Below are positions 13,278 through 25,144 of a DNA stretch of 64,000 nt, one piece after another. Below the pieces are notes generated by a model. It had not been told where the DNA came from and ran no database searches. It saw only the letters and a list, made by a program, of their open reading frames with translations. Source of the DNA: Pyrocephalus nanus. Its lineage: Eukaryota > Chordata > Aves > Passeriformes > Tyrannidae. How positions within the stretch are numbered: the first letter of the stretch is position 1; each line of letters starts with the position of its first letter. The stretch spans positions 5,245,533-5,309,532 of the forward strand of contig CM076260.1 of NCBI GenBank assembly GCA_038380795.1, in the 5' to 3' direction. A program made the position numbers and the translations under genes.

Positions 13278-13312
13278 AGAGAGGAGAGGGAGAGGGAGAG
13301 GGAGAGGAGAGG
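13278..13312. repeat. (GAGAGG)n purine microsatellite
   Basis: About 35 bases of GAGAGG/GGGAGA units. The pure purine strand has three GGG runs, just short of a G-quadruplex motif, and could form triplex DNA. Confidence 0.9.
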
Positions 13313-13811
13313 ACATGGAACAGATCGCATTGATGGGCAGGTTGGAAAGCATTTTCCTATCTTTTCTTTCCAGATACCCACCCCAGAAGAGGTGTCTTCC
13401 AGCTTTACAGTTGCAAAGAAGATTCTCTCTTTAGAAAAAATTACAAAGAACACTTTCATACACCATGGAACTCAGGAAAGGACACTGACATGCTGAAGAA
13501 GAAAGGTCTCACTGACTGTGTGAAGCAATTCAGGCCAAAGCCAGAGACCTCCTCTAGCAGTTGGGTAGTAATATCCTTTTCCTTAATATATTAGATGTAA
13601 AAGGAGGAACCCAGCACACCCCCTGAGATGGAAACAGCTTCAAAGGGAATAAACACTGTGGCCACTTCTCCCACGCAAATGCCCACCTACCATCTTTCCT
13701 GATTCCTCTGAGGAACAGATGGCTGACAGCCACAGGACATATCAGAGAGCCAAGGGGGAGAGACCTCTGACAGCAGTTCACAGGCAGGGGGTGCTGGTGG
13801 CTTCCCAGTCA

Positions 13812-13920
13812 CCACAGAATCACAAAAACATAAAATCATAGAATCACAGAAGCAACTAGGTTGGAAAAGACCTCTGAGATCACCGAGTCCAATCTTTGAC
13901 CTAACACCACCTTGTGAATT
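13812..13920 (-). mobile_element. CR1 3' end, copy A, minus strand
   Basis: Begins with a tail of CACAGAATCAC/ATCATAGAATCACAG units, then the CR1 block GGTTGGAAAAGACCTCTGAG and the block corresponding to the consensus GAGTCCAA...CCTAACACCACCTTGT. It belongs to the subfamily with GGAAAAGACCTCT rather than GGAAGGGACCTT. It stops at the ACCATAGAACCA junction, where a second copy begins. Confidence 0.9.
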
Positions 13921-13921
13921 A

Positions 13922-14042
13922 GACCATAGAACCATTACTGTTGGAAAAGACCTCTAAAGTCATTGAGTCCAACCACTGACCCAGCACCGTCATGTTCACC
14001 ACTAAACCACATCCCCAGGTGCCACATCCACACATTATCGTC
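13922..14042 (-). mobile_element. CR1 3' end, copy B, minus strand, abutting copy A
   Basis: The same blocks occur again: TTGGAAAAGACCTCTAAAG, ATTGAGTCCAACCACTGACC, then CACCACTAAACCACATCCC and GTGCCACATCCACAC. It is the same subfamily as copy A and extends further into the element. The two may be a nested insertion or a local duplication. Body sequence of copy A does not resume after copy B, so the relation is unresolved. Confidence 0.9.
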
Positions 14043-17000
14043 CCACAAAACCCTTGGGAGGGGCTTGGCTCAGTCCTCCGTGGGGTGAATGGTAGCAGCT
14101 TCAGCATTCCAGCCTTTGCCTTCCTTCTCCCCAGGTGGGATTTTGGGAATTACCAGCACCCTACTCTAGCGTGGTACAGCTTTGGCACATGCCGTGTATG
14201 TGTCTGGACCTGCAGGTTGTCCAGCTCCGTACTAGCCCTTCCCTCTTCTAAACACTGCCACATGTATTTTTGCAATCTCCCTCGAAGCTTTTCTAATCAC
14301 AGTAGGGCTACAGGGAAGCCTCAGGAATGGCTTCATAAGCTCAAGATGTCACACAATAAATGCCAAATATTATTATCGGGCACAACTCATAGATACAGGC
14401 GGGATTGGCAGAGGTGCCTGAGTTTAGGGAGGGCCCCCCAAACAGGCTCTAGACGTGTTTAGCTGCAAGGCTCCAACACTGCTTCACACAATCCTGGCAA
14501 AAGCTGTGATCCTGTCTCCACTCACCCAGGGCAAGGCAGGTTTCAAGTTAACTGCTCAGGGCTTGCTGTGAGCATTCATGTGATCCCCAGCCCATCCAGA
14601 TGTAGCTCCATTCATTCCCACCCTACAGATGGCCAGAGCAATCCACTCCCTGTCATGTGTAATGAAGGGCAGGAAGGAGTGAGGATTTTTGACATGTTTA
14701 AATATTATCCAAAACAAAGAAATAGCTCAAAAGCCAGGGATGCATTTAAATAAAATAAAGCTGCCAGCAAAATCCCATATTTGTTACAGTTCATTCCATT
14801 TCATCCTCAGAGCCATTCCTCTGCAAACATGGCAGCTCCAGTAGTTTGGTGTCCAGATGTTCCCTGTCATACACTCTCACTGTATCATGCCTTTTTTTCC
14901 TGATATGACTCCTTAAAAACAGTGAACTCGGATTCCAGGACAACCTGAGTACACTTTTCCATAATGAGGGGCGATTGAAAAAACACAGTTGTTGACTTGG
15001 CGAGTGAAACACAGGCTTTTTTGTTCTTCTCTTCATCTTTTTTAATTCTCCAGCTGGCTGGTAATCCAGCATCATCAACATCTTTTTGCATTTTACTCCT
15101 TAAGCCATTCATATTATACACATTCCTGTTTTTAAAATACAGATTTTAGGAGTGATTTGATGTGGCTTGGAATAGTGACATGCTTACACATTTATAAAAA
15201 ATTCATTAACTTGGGGGGAGGAAAAGAAAAGATTGCATCTTTTATTTTCTTTCCTTCCCTTTTCTTCATTTCCAGCATATGAAATTATCTGCCGGTCATT
15301 TACAAACCGCAGTGTCAAAATGTGGTTGCCCCATAGGGAGCAAAAAAGACAGTTCATCTTCGCAGTTCTCGAGGCAGTTGTTAAGAAGTAGCTTTGGCAA
15401 AGTCCAAAGCCAAATTGATCCTTGAGCTATGATGTTTAAAGGGTATGTTAGCAATTCTGCTCACTGTTATTGAGAACACCTCTTCCCACAGTCCTTAAAT
15501 CTGCCAAATCCTAACCAAAAGATGATGCTGTACAGCCCCTTTGTTCCAACCTTGTGAAATCTCAGTCTCCCAAGTTACAGCTGCCAATTGCTGCTGTCTC
15601 TAGGCTCAGTCATTCTTGGATCACTGGTGAGATCAGCAAAAAAAAATGCCAATTTGGAACCTTTTTCAGGAGCACTGAAATATCTAATTCATCTGAGCCA
15701 TAAGGTGATAACTTGGTATCCAATCCAATGGAAGGATTTGAATGGCTAAACTCTCTCTGAACTCAGGAGTTTAGGCACCTAAAGGGGAAATCTGGAATGC
15801 AGAAGAGAGTTGAAATGTCCTTTGATCTTATGCAAAAGTTCTGCACAACTTTCTCTGAAAGTGTCATGCTACTCTGCAATCTTCCTCCTTGTGCTTAATT
15901 GTGCCTTATATGGAAATGTGACAAATTCATATCTATGGGAGGTTTTTTTGATGCAGAGACACTTCACAAATTGGCCACTAAGAAGCTTGAAAGAGAAATT
16001 AGAGGCCAAAAATATTAGTTCTACTTGACTGAAAATGTATGTAGACCTCTGGCAAAGACACAGTTCAAATGTGGGCCCATTTTCACCAGCAGTGGTGAAA
16101 AACCCCATTCCAAGTTGCTGGTTCCTATGGAAAAGCTTTTAGCAGCTTCTCTTATTATCATTGTATTAAACTCCATTCTCTCACCACTACATACACAGTA
16201 GGCATAAACTACTCCTTTCCCACATCAGAGGAAAATGTTTTGATCTTGGAAGCAATGAGTGATAGAATGTTCTGCCAGTTTCTTGATATGAAAATAATCT
16301 TTTATTTTCTAGCATATTTTTTTCTTCAGACAGAAAGCCCTAAATTCCTAATTTTGTCCTCTAGAAATATTTGTATCTGACAAGTATTTTTAATTAAGAT
16401 TATTTCATTCATTATGAGATTATTGTAAATGCCACAAGATATTCATATTTATATCCAGAGTTGTACTGAAAAGACAATCTACAGGATAAAAAGGAAATGC
16501 CATATGACTTTTCCTGATATTTAATGTCTTTTACTGGATTCCCTCTGTTCTCAGCTTGTCATGACACTGAATTTAAAGAACAGCAGTGTAGAAATTGAAC
16601 CTTGGCCCATTTTGATAGTATGCTGCCTACAAGTCAGGTGCACAAGATTGTGAGGAAGGAGATTAATTCTGACTGCTTTGTCTCTGTGACATAAATTTCA
16701 CACCATCACATTAATAAAATATTTAAGCACATGCTTAAGTTGAGGCCTCAGGATCTCCAGATAAACTTGGTCTTCAAGACTTTAGCATGTTCTTTAGCAA
16801 ATAATATGGCATTATAAAGATGTCCTTTTTTCTCCTGCTTGAGTTGCTATCAAAACCAACAGGTGAAATATTGCACTGTCCTGTAAGAGCTGGAACTTTC
16901 CAGATTCAGGCCTGAACCAATATTTTATGCAAAGATCTGATCTCCAGCAGTTTTTCTCTAAAGTGATAGAGATATTGCATGAAATGCAAATTGCATCCGA

Positions 17001-18312
17001 GCATTATCAAGGCTGCAAAAGAGAATATAAAAGAGTCTTAAAGTTTTATTTTTCATTCTCACACAAGACAGGATTTTTAGCAATCAGTTAGCACTAAAGT
17101 GTATAATTTAATGTCCAATATGGGTAATGACTTCAAGCCAACCTAAAGTACCAGAATCTGTCATTCACTGGCTTTAAGCCCCTCAATCTGATGGGGAGAG
17201 TCCATTGATTTGCTTCCAGCCAGGGTTTGTGGTTGTCTCACGCCTGTCTTAGATTGTTCACAAGATGACAGTCTAAGACCATAAAATTTTAATATTTAAA
17301 CTATCAAAAACTTGGGGCTGTCGATTTTTGTTTCAGCCCAAAATTGCCTTTGAGATTCTTATTTTTCAGTCCATCTGAAGTCACCCAAAAATGACTTTGA
17401 AGATCACATGAAAGGGAAAGAGAAAGGACCAGCTTTGACTGGGACAATACAATGAGGCTATTAAGGACTGAGGACAGGGTGAATGACTCACGTGCCATAT
17501 AGTAGTAGTAACTAATAAAAACAATTAATAATAATAAAGTCAGAGAGTCAGAGAACCAGTCAGAGAGTTCAGTGACCTCACATACAAGCAATCATCAAAT
17601 GGATTGACATTTTGGTCTGTCTGGAGTATAAAGGCTGAAAGAAGATTATCACTGGATTCTTATAATTGTTTTATGAACCCCCTGGTGAATGCAAACAGGG
17701 ACTAAAAAAGAGCCTTTCTTACATAAGTTGACAATTACAGCCTTGGCAGGCCAAACAGTAGTTTCTAGTCTTTCAGCAATGAAGTTTAACGCTCTAAGCA
17801 GATCTCTTTTTTTTCACTTTTTGGTCATGTTTTCTCCAGCTGGTAAACATGAGTCAGGAACATGTCCCTTCTGGGGGAGGGGAGAACGGCTGTTAATAAA
17901 CTAGTTCACTCTAAAAAGGGACCTCTTCATGCACATAAATGTCAAGGAAAGGTCAGTTCATGTTAGTTGATGTTACCTCTGACTTTGCAGTGCAGCTTTC
18001 CCTGGAATGGGATATAAACCCATCAGACCATCTCTAACCAGTAACACCCAGAATGGTGATTTTTACCACATGATTACCTCAGATACTGCAGCTACAACAG
18101 CCTGAACTCCACTGTGGACCACACACCTACAGGAAAGCTACCCATTCCCATCCCACCTGCCTTTTTCCCACAAACAGGAGGCTGGAATTGCAGTGGGAAC
18201 TGCATATGCTTCCTTCCTCTTCATCATCTTTCTCCAAATGGAGAAAGACACTGGCTTTTCTAATAAGAAACCTTGAGTAATCTGTTTTCACCTCCTGGCT
18301 GACCCTGCATTG
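14043..18312. other. Unassigned sequence, about 4.3 kb
   Basis: No repeat class identified. The minus strand of 14791-15121 holds two overlapping open frames with a mixed, non-repetitive composition. One ends in an acidic tail SEDEME before its stop, but I recognise no family. The stretch near 15765-15795 (GAGTTTAGGCACCTAAA) resembles an old repeat motif common in reptile genomes, too short to call. Confidence 0.45.
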
Positions 18313-18363
18313 AGGAGACCTCTTGAGATCCTTTCCAACTGGTATTATTTATGCTCCTGTGAT
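18313..18363 (+). mobile_element. Possible degraded CR1 3' tip
   Basis: GAGACCTCTTGAGATCCTTT CCAACTGG, then a T/A-rich tail ending TGTGAT, follows the order of a CR1 end (GA-CTC--GAGGTCCCTTCCAAC, then ATTCTGTGAT). It is short and diverged, so this is tentative. Confidence 0.45.
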
Positions 18364-20164
18364 ATTAAGCTATTTTGACCTGGATATCTTTTATTGTGTT
18401 AGACTAGAGAATACAAACTCCACCATGAACTCCTGACTTACTCCCTTTGTCTTCCAGTAACTGCTACACACCCTTCTTACAACATCATAAGAGATACAAG
18501 AGACATGAGCTCGCAGGCAGCACCTGAAATAGGAGAAGGTGATGTCTTTGTGATATAGCCATACCACTTCAAGGGTCATCTGTTTGCCAGACAACTTAAC
18601 AAAGCTTCCTGTGTTCCCAAGGAACAGATTCAGGCTCTCCTGAAGGTTTCAGAGAAGGAGTTTGGCTTAGGAATGGTCCTTCAGCCAGTGGAGGAGTTTC
18701 TCAGTGAACTGTAAAAGCTGTACGGAAAAACCTGTTGGCTGACTTGAGAGTCTAAAGTTGGATAGGGTAGACACCTTACTTGATTAAGTGTGCTGAGCTC
18801 CCTTCCCAAAAATTATCTGCAGGAAGGAAGAAGTGCTCAGAGCGGGGGTGGGAGAAGGAAATGAAAAAATGTCTGAATAGAACAGTGGGTGGAGGGAGGC
18901 AGTGGAAAGCTATGACAAGAAAAGATACAGGACCATATAGATAAGAACCACAGATATGATGCAGATGGTGATGTTTCTTATTTTCTGGAAGCACAGAGAA
19001 AGTTTAGGAAAGCATCAAACTTTTGTTATTGGCTGATCCTGAATTATCTTAGACTCTTGACTGATGGATTACACATTCTGAAGGAAATTCCAAGAGGAAA
19101 AACACTGAGACAGCTTGTCCTTGCTAGGCCCTCCTAGATAAGGAGGAGATCTGGGACTTTGTCTTCTCCTGATCTGGTAAAGCTCAGGTTTGTACCTCTG
19201 TGTGCACGAACACCATTGCAGAGAATGAGGAAGAGGACTCCTCACCTAATGGGTCAGCATCTGAATACAAAGTCCACTGGTGGACAGGAAACACGAGAGG
19301 GACTGCCAACAACTACAGTTTATTGGGTTCAAAACCCAGCCTCACTGAGAGGAGAGGTTTCTAACAGGGAAGGTCTGACCTCTCAAGAGGGAGAGAAGAT
19401 GTCTAGGAGAGGAACAAGTCCCGCTCCTCATGAAGGTGCCAGATACATAAAGATATCTGGTTAAGGAAGAAGAGTTTTAAATGCTTGTCACTCAGCTCTG
19501 TCCCCAAAGGGACAGGTGGGTTTGGTGCCTGCTAATTGGGTGGAGTTGCTCTGCTCTTTTATTGGGTTGCAAATGAGATGGATTAAGAGGATCTTACCTC
19601 AGGGTGCCTGTGGCACTCTTTGTCCTTCTCAACAGGGAATGCATCTGGCTTTCAGGGAACTGGCAGAGAACAAGCATCTTTCTTGTCACTGGTTTTGTGA
19701 GCAGAACTGCGACTGATACAAACTCCCCAAGGGCGAGGCAACCTGGGGCAGAGCTACAGGAGGAGGGTGAATGCAGAGACCTGTGAGATAACTTTTCTTT
19801 TACTCATTAATTACAGGAGAGGAAGGTGCTGAGTTTTTCTCTTCCACGGAATGCTGAGTTACTTAAGCAGACTAAAAAAAAAAAAACAATGCAAGGACTT
19901 AGCCTGAAGCAAGTGTTGGGAAAGGAGTGAGGGAAAGAAGTAAAAAAAATAACAAGGAGTTTATGCACCCACCATTTCATCATGTAATGTTCTAAATACT
20001 AAGCATGTACCAAAAACGCCGGTCACTTACAGCCTTTCCCCAGCTATGATCCCTCCAAGAAGCATTCAGTTAGGCTGAGCTGAACAAAACCCTTCATTCA
20101 TTACAGCCCAGTAGGATGCAAACAACTTCACAACTTGATAATCCCTTTCAGCCCTTATTAAATC
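18364..20164. other. Unassigned sequence
   Basis: No gene or repeat recognised beyond an A12 run near 19874. Short unrecognised open frames only. Confidence 0.45.
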
Positions 20165-20400
20165 AGCAACGCGCTGCAGGTGGGAAGCTCAGCCTGGAAA
20201 GGAGAGACGGCGCTTTACGCGCTTCGCAATAAAGCCTGGTTTTAGTCACCAAAAAAAATTTCCGGGGCTTTCCCTGCCCGCCTCTCCTCCCGGGAGGCAG
20301 ATTCCCAGTGTCCTGCAGCAGATTACACAAGCATCGTGTTTGCATTACGTGGTGGTGATGATGATGTGTTTGTTCTTGGCAGCGAGGGGCTCTGACTCTG
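20165..20400. promoter_or_regulatory. Small CpG-rich patch, possible regulatory element
   Basis: About 13 CpG dinucleotides lie between 20169 and 20382, including clusters such as ACGCGC, GACGGCGC and TACGCGCTTCGC. Most of the window has one CpG per 100 bases or fewer. The local base composition is also GC-richer. CpG retention suggests low germline methylation, as at promoters and some enhancers. No TATA box, start codon context or known exon follows on either strand, so a function is inference only. Confidence 0.35.
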
Positions 20401-20517
20401 CAGAGCTCCAGCAATGACAGTGGAAATCTTTCAAGCCTTGGAGCTGGATTTGCAGCTCCCCCCTCCCCATTGCAACTCGGGCTCACAGTGCAGAATACAA
20501 GACTCTTTTGTGGGGGG

Positions 20518-20540
20518 AAAAAAAAAAAAAAAAAAAAAAA
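20518..20540. repeat. Poly-A tract, 23 bases
   Basis: Uninterrupted A run preceded by TGGGGGG. No retrotransposon body is recognisable next to it. Confidence 0.95.
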
Positions 20541-21240
20541 GAAAGAATCCCACTGAGATTTGTTTTCCATCAAGGAAGAATGGATTTACAGCCCTCAGGA
20601 CATGGCCCTGCTTTTCAAACACAGGCCCCAAGCAGAGGTCGATGCTCATATCAGAAGTTAGGCATGTATAGGCTGACTTTATGTCCACATTTGTGGATTT
20701 GATGTTCCGTTAATGAGCCCAACATATGGGAAGGTAGGAAGTGAACAGCCCATGGCTGGTTTTATTGACAGTGCAAATTTTCCCCAGCGTGGTGCAGCCC
20801 CTGGAGCCACCTACACAGTGTTGCCAGCCCTGTCAGATGTGTCCAGATGTTTCACTGTTTGATCAAAATATGGCAATTATTTTTAATTGAAGATATCATC
20901 ATTTCAACATAAGTTTATTTTTTTAATTATCCCCACAAAAGTTTTCTAAGTTGATTCTACTTGTCGCCTTTTAGTCTCATCTTCCTTCCCACTTAAAAAC
21001 TCTCAGAAAAATAAGCAGGTTCTTTTAAAGACTAAAGTTTTAAAGGGAAATATTTCATTTGAAAAAAATCTCAACAGGGTTTTTGATCTAAAGCCAGCAT
21101 TTTTATTGAGAATGTTTTCATGGTTGGTTTTTACTTCTCCCCCCCAACATAAACAAAATTTCAGATTGAATTAAAAATTTCCATTCTGGTTGAAAAGCCA
21201 GTTCTTTTCAGTTGGAAAAATACTTTGATACATTAAAAGG

Positions 21241-21273
21241 AAAAAAAAAAAAAAAAAAAAGGAAAAAAAAAAA
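21241..21273. repeat. Poly-A tract, A20-GG-A11
   Basis: Two A runs separated by GG. Flanks are AT-rich, with no recognisable retroposon. Confidence 0.95.
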
Positions 21274-21479
21274 GCAGCCTTTTGAAAAACACCTGACTTC
21301 TATTTAGATGAAAACTACAGAGCCGAAAATCTCAAACCCCCAAAGCATCAGATACTAAACCTATAGGCAGTTTATACTCACACTGGCAGGCAGTAATATC
21401 CTTTTCTTCCAAAATGCCCTCAGCTTTTTGTCTGTTTGCAGGCTTTCTGGCATATGGATTTAAGTTTCAGGGTTCCTAA

Positions 21480-21530
21480 TTTATATACATAAATACATAC
21501 ATATATACATGTGTCTATGTATATAGAAAA
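21480..21530. repeat. Degenerate (ATAC)n/(TA)n microsatellite
   Basis: Alternating TATACATA-type units over about 50 bases with several interruptions. Confidence 0.75.
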
Positions 21531-22261
21531 GTCACTGTGGCTTCATATCCTCAGACTGTACGTAACTGTCTCCTCTCTTGTTCCTGGCATTGACATTTTG
21601 GTCCTATTTGTATGGGGACATTGAGAAAAGGAGCTGGAATGAATTCACCATGAAGTGTCTTGGGGCCTACAAACAACTACCTATGTTTAAACTTGAATTA
21701 TTTGTCATCTTGGGTCCAAAGAGGTAGCTCTGTCTGGAACAGAAGCAACTCTGTTTCAGAGTTGAAAAGGCACATTTGCACACCTTGTCGTTAATGTACC
21801 ATGTTTAGTAAAGTTTATGTTTCGTGAGGTAAATCAGGGAACAATGACATTCCAAAATCTACAGAGATTTAAAGAAAGACTCATGTGCCCCATAGCACTT
21901 TTTCTCCCTCCCCTGCAACTTTATCAGCTGAAATCAGCAAACTGAAGATATCACCCTTTCCTGCAAACTTTGCAGTCACTGAGATTTTAAGGCCATTATG
22001 AAAGGATTTGGCTGTAAAGCAAAACTTTAGCTTTCTATTAATGCTGTATCCTGTTTTCTCTCGACCTTTATATGTCATAAAAGAGAAGATAAAGCAAAAA
22101 CACTACTCTCTTTTAACAGTGACAATGTAAGGTGAAACAACCCTTAGGGGAATCCCACATTAGCGACCTTCCCTTTGTCACAGCAGCACGGGCAGAACTC
22201 CGGTGTCTGTATTACCAATTTGCCTTTGGCCTTCTCAAACAGAGCATGTTTCAAATTATCT

Positions 22262-22856
22262 CAGAATTACAGAACCACAGGATGGGTCAGGTTGGAAGGG
22301 ACCACAGTGGGTCATCTGGTCCATCCTCCCTGCTCAAGCAGGGCCATCTCAGAGCACTTGGCACAGGATTGTGTCCAGGCAGTTCTGGAATATCTCCAGT
22401 GAGGGAGACTTCACCCTCTCTCTGGACAATCTGTTCCAGTGCTCAGTCACTGCACAAGAAAGAAGTTCTTCCTCACGTTCAGATGGAACTTCCTGGGCAT
22501 CAGTTTGTGCCCGTGGCCTCTTGTCCCATTGCTGGGCATTCCCAAGCAGAGCCTGGTCCATCCTCTGTCCCCTCCCTGCAGACACTGAAAGACATGGATG
22601 AGGTCCACTCTCAGTGTCTCTTCTCGAGGCTGAGCAGCCCCAGCTCAGCCTTTCCTCATCAGAGAGATTCTCCAGTCCCTTCATCATCTCTGTCACCCTC
22701 TGCTGAACCTGCTCCAGGAGCTGCTTGTCTCTCTTGTCCTGAGGACCCAGAACTGGGCACAGCACTCTGGATGTGCCTCACCAGGGCTGAGCAGAGGGGC
22801 AGGATCACCTCCCTCAACCTGCTGAAAATGCTTCTCCTTGTTTTCCTGCATCAGAC
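22262..22856 (-). mobile_element. CR1 LINE, longest avian-type copy in the window, minus strand
   Basis: About 595 bases of a CR1 subfamily whose tail block reads GGTTGGAAGGGACCACAGTG. Translation of the minus strand keeps recognisable pieces of the C-terminal end of CR1 ORF2: LLEQVQQRVTEMMKGLENLS near the left of the protein, then VTEHWNRLSRERVKSPSLEI near its end. Frameshifts separate these pieces, so no intact reverse transcriptase or endonuclease remains and the copy is 5'-truncated. A 249-codon open frame on the opposite strand (22132-22881) is only the antisense reading of this element. Confidence 0.95.
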
Positions 22857-23309
22857 CTTCCACACTTTTTCTTCATCCTAGAAGAATGAAGGCTGTTCTG
22901 CCATTGTCTTTTAGTTTATATCCCTCCATCTCTGATCTTAATGATAAGAAAAAGGGAATGAACTTTCCAGTAGTGCAACACTGATGACTTTGGTAATGAG
23001 TTGTGGAGCTACTGCTCTGGTCAGAAATTTTAGGGAGGAGCCTTTTCACATGCTTTGCTCTCACACAAAAGCAGTGTGCACAAAATGAAGACTTACTGTC
23101 CCCACAAGGTCTGAGCTGCGATGGTCGAAGTGGTTCTCAAGCCCCATGGTTGGCTCTCAAGTTGGGACTGAGGATCTTCAGCTGGCAAGGGATCCAGATC
23201 ACTGGCTGGGGAGAATGCAAACACCACAGGTCCTCCTCCAGTGTGCACGAATGGGATCAAATCCACCAATGAGACCTTTCTCAGGCCATCAAGTCTCAGA
23301 TGTTGAAGG

Positions 23310-23455
23310 TCATAAAGTCATAGAATGGTTTGTGTTGGAAAGTACCTTCTAAGTTCATCTATTCCAACCCCCCTGCAATAATCAGGGACATCTTCAGCTA
23401 GAACAGGTCATTCAGAGCCCTGTCCAACCTGATCCTTAATGTTTCCAGGTCCTGT
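23310..23455 (-). mobile_element. CR1 3' fragment, minus strand
   Basis: CATAGAATGGTTTGTGTTGG starts the tail block. Blocks for CCAACCCCCCTGC, CAGGGACATCTT, CCTGTCCAACCTGATCCTTA and GTTTCCAGG follow in CR1 order. Moderately diverged. It faces away from a plus-strand CR1 end about 225 bases downstream. Confidence 0.9.
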
Positions 23456-23679
23456 GGTCACGGTTCTTCATCGTATCATTTTGGCATTAGGACCCCTCGG
23501 GGTGTCATGGTGTGAGATCATCCCCCAATAGCGTCAGTCTTATTGCAGATGCTTCAGGGACAGATTCCATGAGAAGTTCAGAACAGACATCCACGTTTTA
23601 CTTGGTTATAAGTGGGTGAGGCAAGAGTCAGTTCCAGACATGGTGGTGATTCACTTGGCATTGAACCAGAGCAGCAGTG

Positions 23680-23751
23680 ACTGGAACTGGAAGATCTTTA
23701 GGGTCCCTTCCAACACAAACCATTCTATGATTCTATAATTCCATGATTCTT
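23680..23751 (+). mobile_element. CR1 3' tip, plus strand
   Basis: GGAAGATCTTTAGGGTCCCT TCCAACACAAACC is followed by a tail of ATTCTATGATTCTATAATTC-type units. Only the last 70 or so bases of the element are present. Confidence 0.9.
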
Positions 23752-24329
23752 ACAGATGCTACCCATGGTTAGTGGCTTGTTTGGGGGGGTTTTGGGGGCT
23801 ATATTAAAGAAGTAATGAATTTAGTTTTCCTTATCAGTGTGTTAGTTTGTTTTAAACTGTCTCTTTCACAGAAATTGCAGCTCCTCTGCTCTCAGCCAGC
23901 ACAGGATTTGTGCATTTGTTTCCTCAGAAAGGTTGGAGCTGTCTGGATGGATGCTGAAATAAACTTTTAGTCCTCTCTGTTTGCTCTCAGTTGGAAGAGA
24001 AGCTGCATTAATATTGACAAGGTTTTGTAAAAAAACCCCCACAGTGCTAAGGGAGTTGGGGTAGAGATTTTCTCACCTGTTTTCTGCCTCTACTGCCATT
24101 CAGAGGTTTTCCCCAGGATGCTCAGGATATTTTGCCCAGTGAGATTTGAACTTCTCTTGCTGCTGTTGGGAGCCTCTCAGATGCCATCGCCCCAGGCTCT
24201 TTGCTTATAGCACCCACCGAGTCAAGTTACCAGGAAGATGAAAAGCATTTGCTGAATTTTAGATGAAGATGGACTTATTCTGAATCTGTAAAAAACTTTT
24301 CTCCAGAAATAAATATTTAATTTTGTCAG

Positions 24330-24445
24330 ATTGGAGGGGTACCTCCAGTGGAAGGTGTCCCTGCCCATGGCAGGGGGGTTGGAACTGGATGATCTTTAAG
24401 GACCCTTCCAACCCAAACCATTCTGCAATTCTGCAATTTTCTATA
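24330..24445 (+). mobile_element. CR1 3' fragment, plus strand
   Basis: Has AGTGGAAGGTGTCCCTGCCC, then GGAACTGGATGATCTTTAAG and CCCTTCCAACCCAAACC, then a tail of ATTCTGCAATTCTGCAATTT. The tail unit carries GCA where most copies have TATGA or GTGAT. An A/C-rich run (about 24460-24485) follows. Confidence 0.93.
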
Positions 24446-25144
24446 GGTACGTGTTGCCAAAAAAAAACAAAACAAAACAAAAAAAGCAATCAAATTCCTC
24501 TAATAACTTAGGGGATAACTTCTCCCATGCACAGCTTAACAAGTCTGTCTACAAAAAAATAAGGTAGGATTATGTCCAATGTTCACGGCACTGCATGGGT
24601 CCTGAGCTGTCAGAGCAGCACAGAGTTTCTTGAAATGTGTTGAGCAAGGTAGATACACACCAGCTGAGGACCTGTCCTGTTTTATTCTCTTACCCTGTAC
24701 AGAGTTCGTTGATATAAGCTAAAATACAGTGATTGGAAAAGGCATTTACAGTGGGAAGCAGAATGGAAAAATTCAAATTGGGGCCAACCAAGGGAGGAAA
24801 AAAAATCACCTGCCAGTAAAATTGACACACAATGGGAATAATGGCAAGTCTGGGGAGAAAAAATGCATTCTCACTCTGTTCTCCACAGCATGGTATCTTC
24901 TCTTAGAGCAGAATGAATGAATTTATTGAGGTCATTCATCCCCTGGTAATTTGGCTACTGTAATATATTTCACAAGTGAGAGGGAAGCAGCCTGATGAGA
25001 CAGCATGTGAGAATCCAGAGCACTGGGGGAGGAGGTTTATCCAAATTTATAGCTGCCAGTAAAGATGTGGCTTTATAATTCACAGTTACTCTCTCCCCCT
25101 TTAGCACTGAGAAATCTGTCCTGTTAATGGCCTGTGCTTAACAT

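Noticed and set aside
13274..13312. GAGAGG repeat as a G-quadruplex
   Set aside because: It has three GGG runs, one short of the usual four.
13992..14462. 156-codon open frame on the plus strand
   Set aside because: Its first part is antisense CR1 and the remainder matches nothing known.
22132..22881. 249-codon open frame on the plus strand
   Set aside because: It is the antisense reading of the CR1 element at 22262-22856 and begins at GTG. The real coding remnant is on the minus strand.
23500..23680. Possible LTR edge beginning TGTCATGGTGTGAG
   Set aside because: It recalls the start of some bird LTRs, but no matching end, poly-A signal, target-site duplication or internal region was found.
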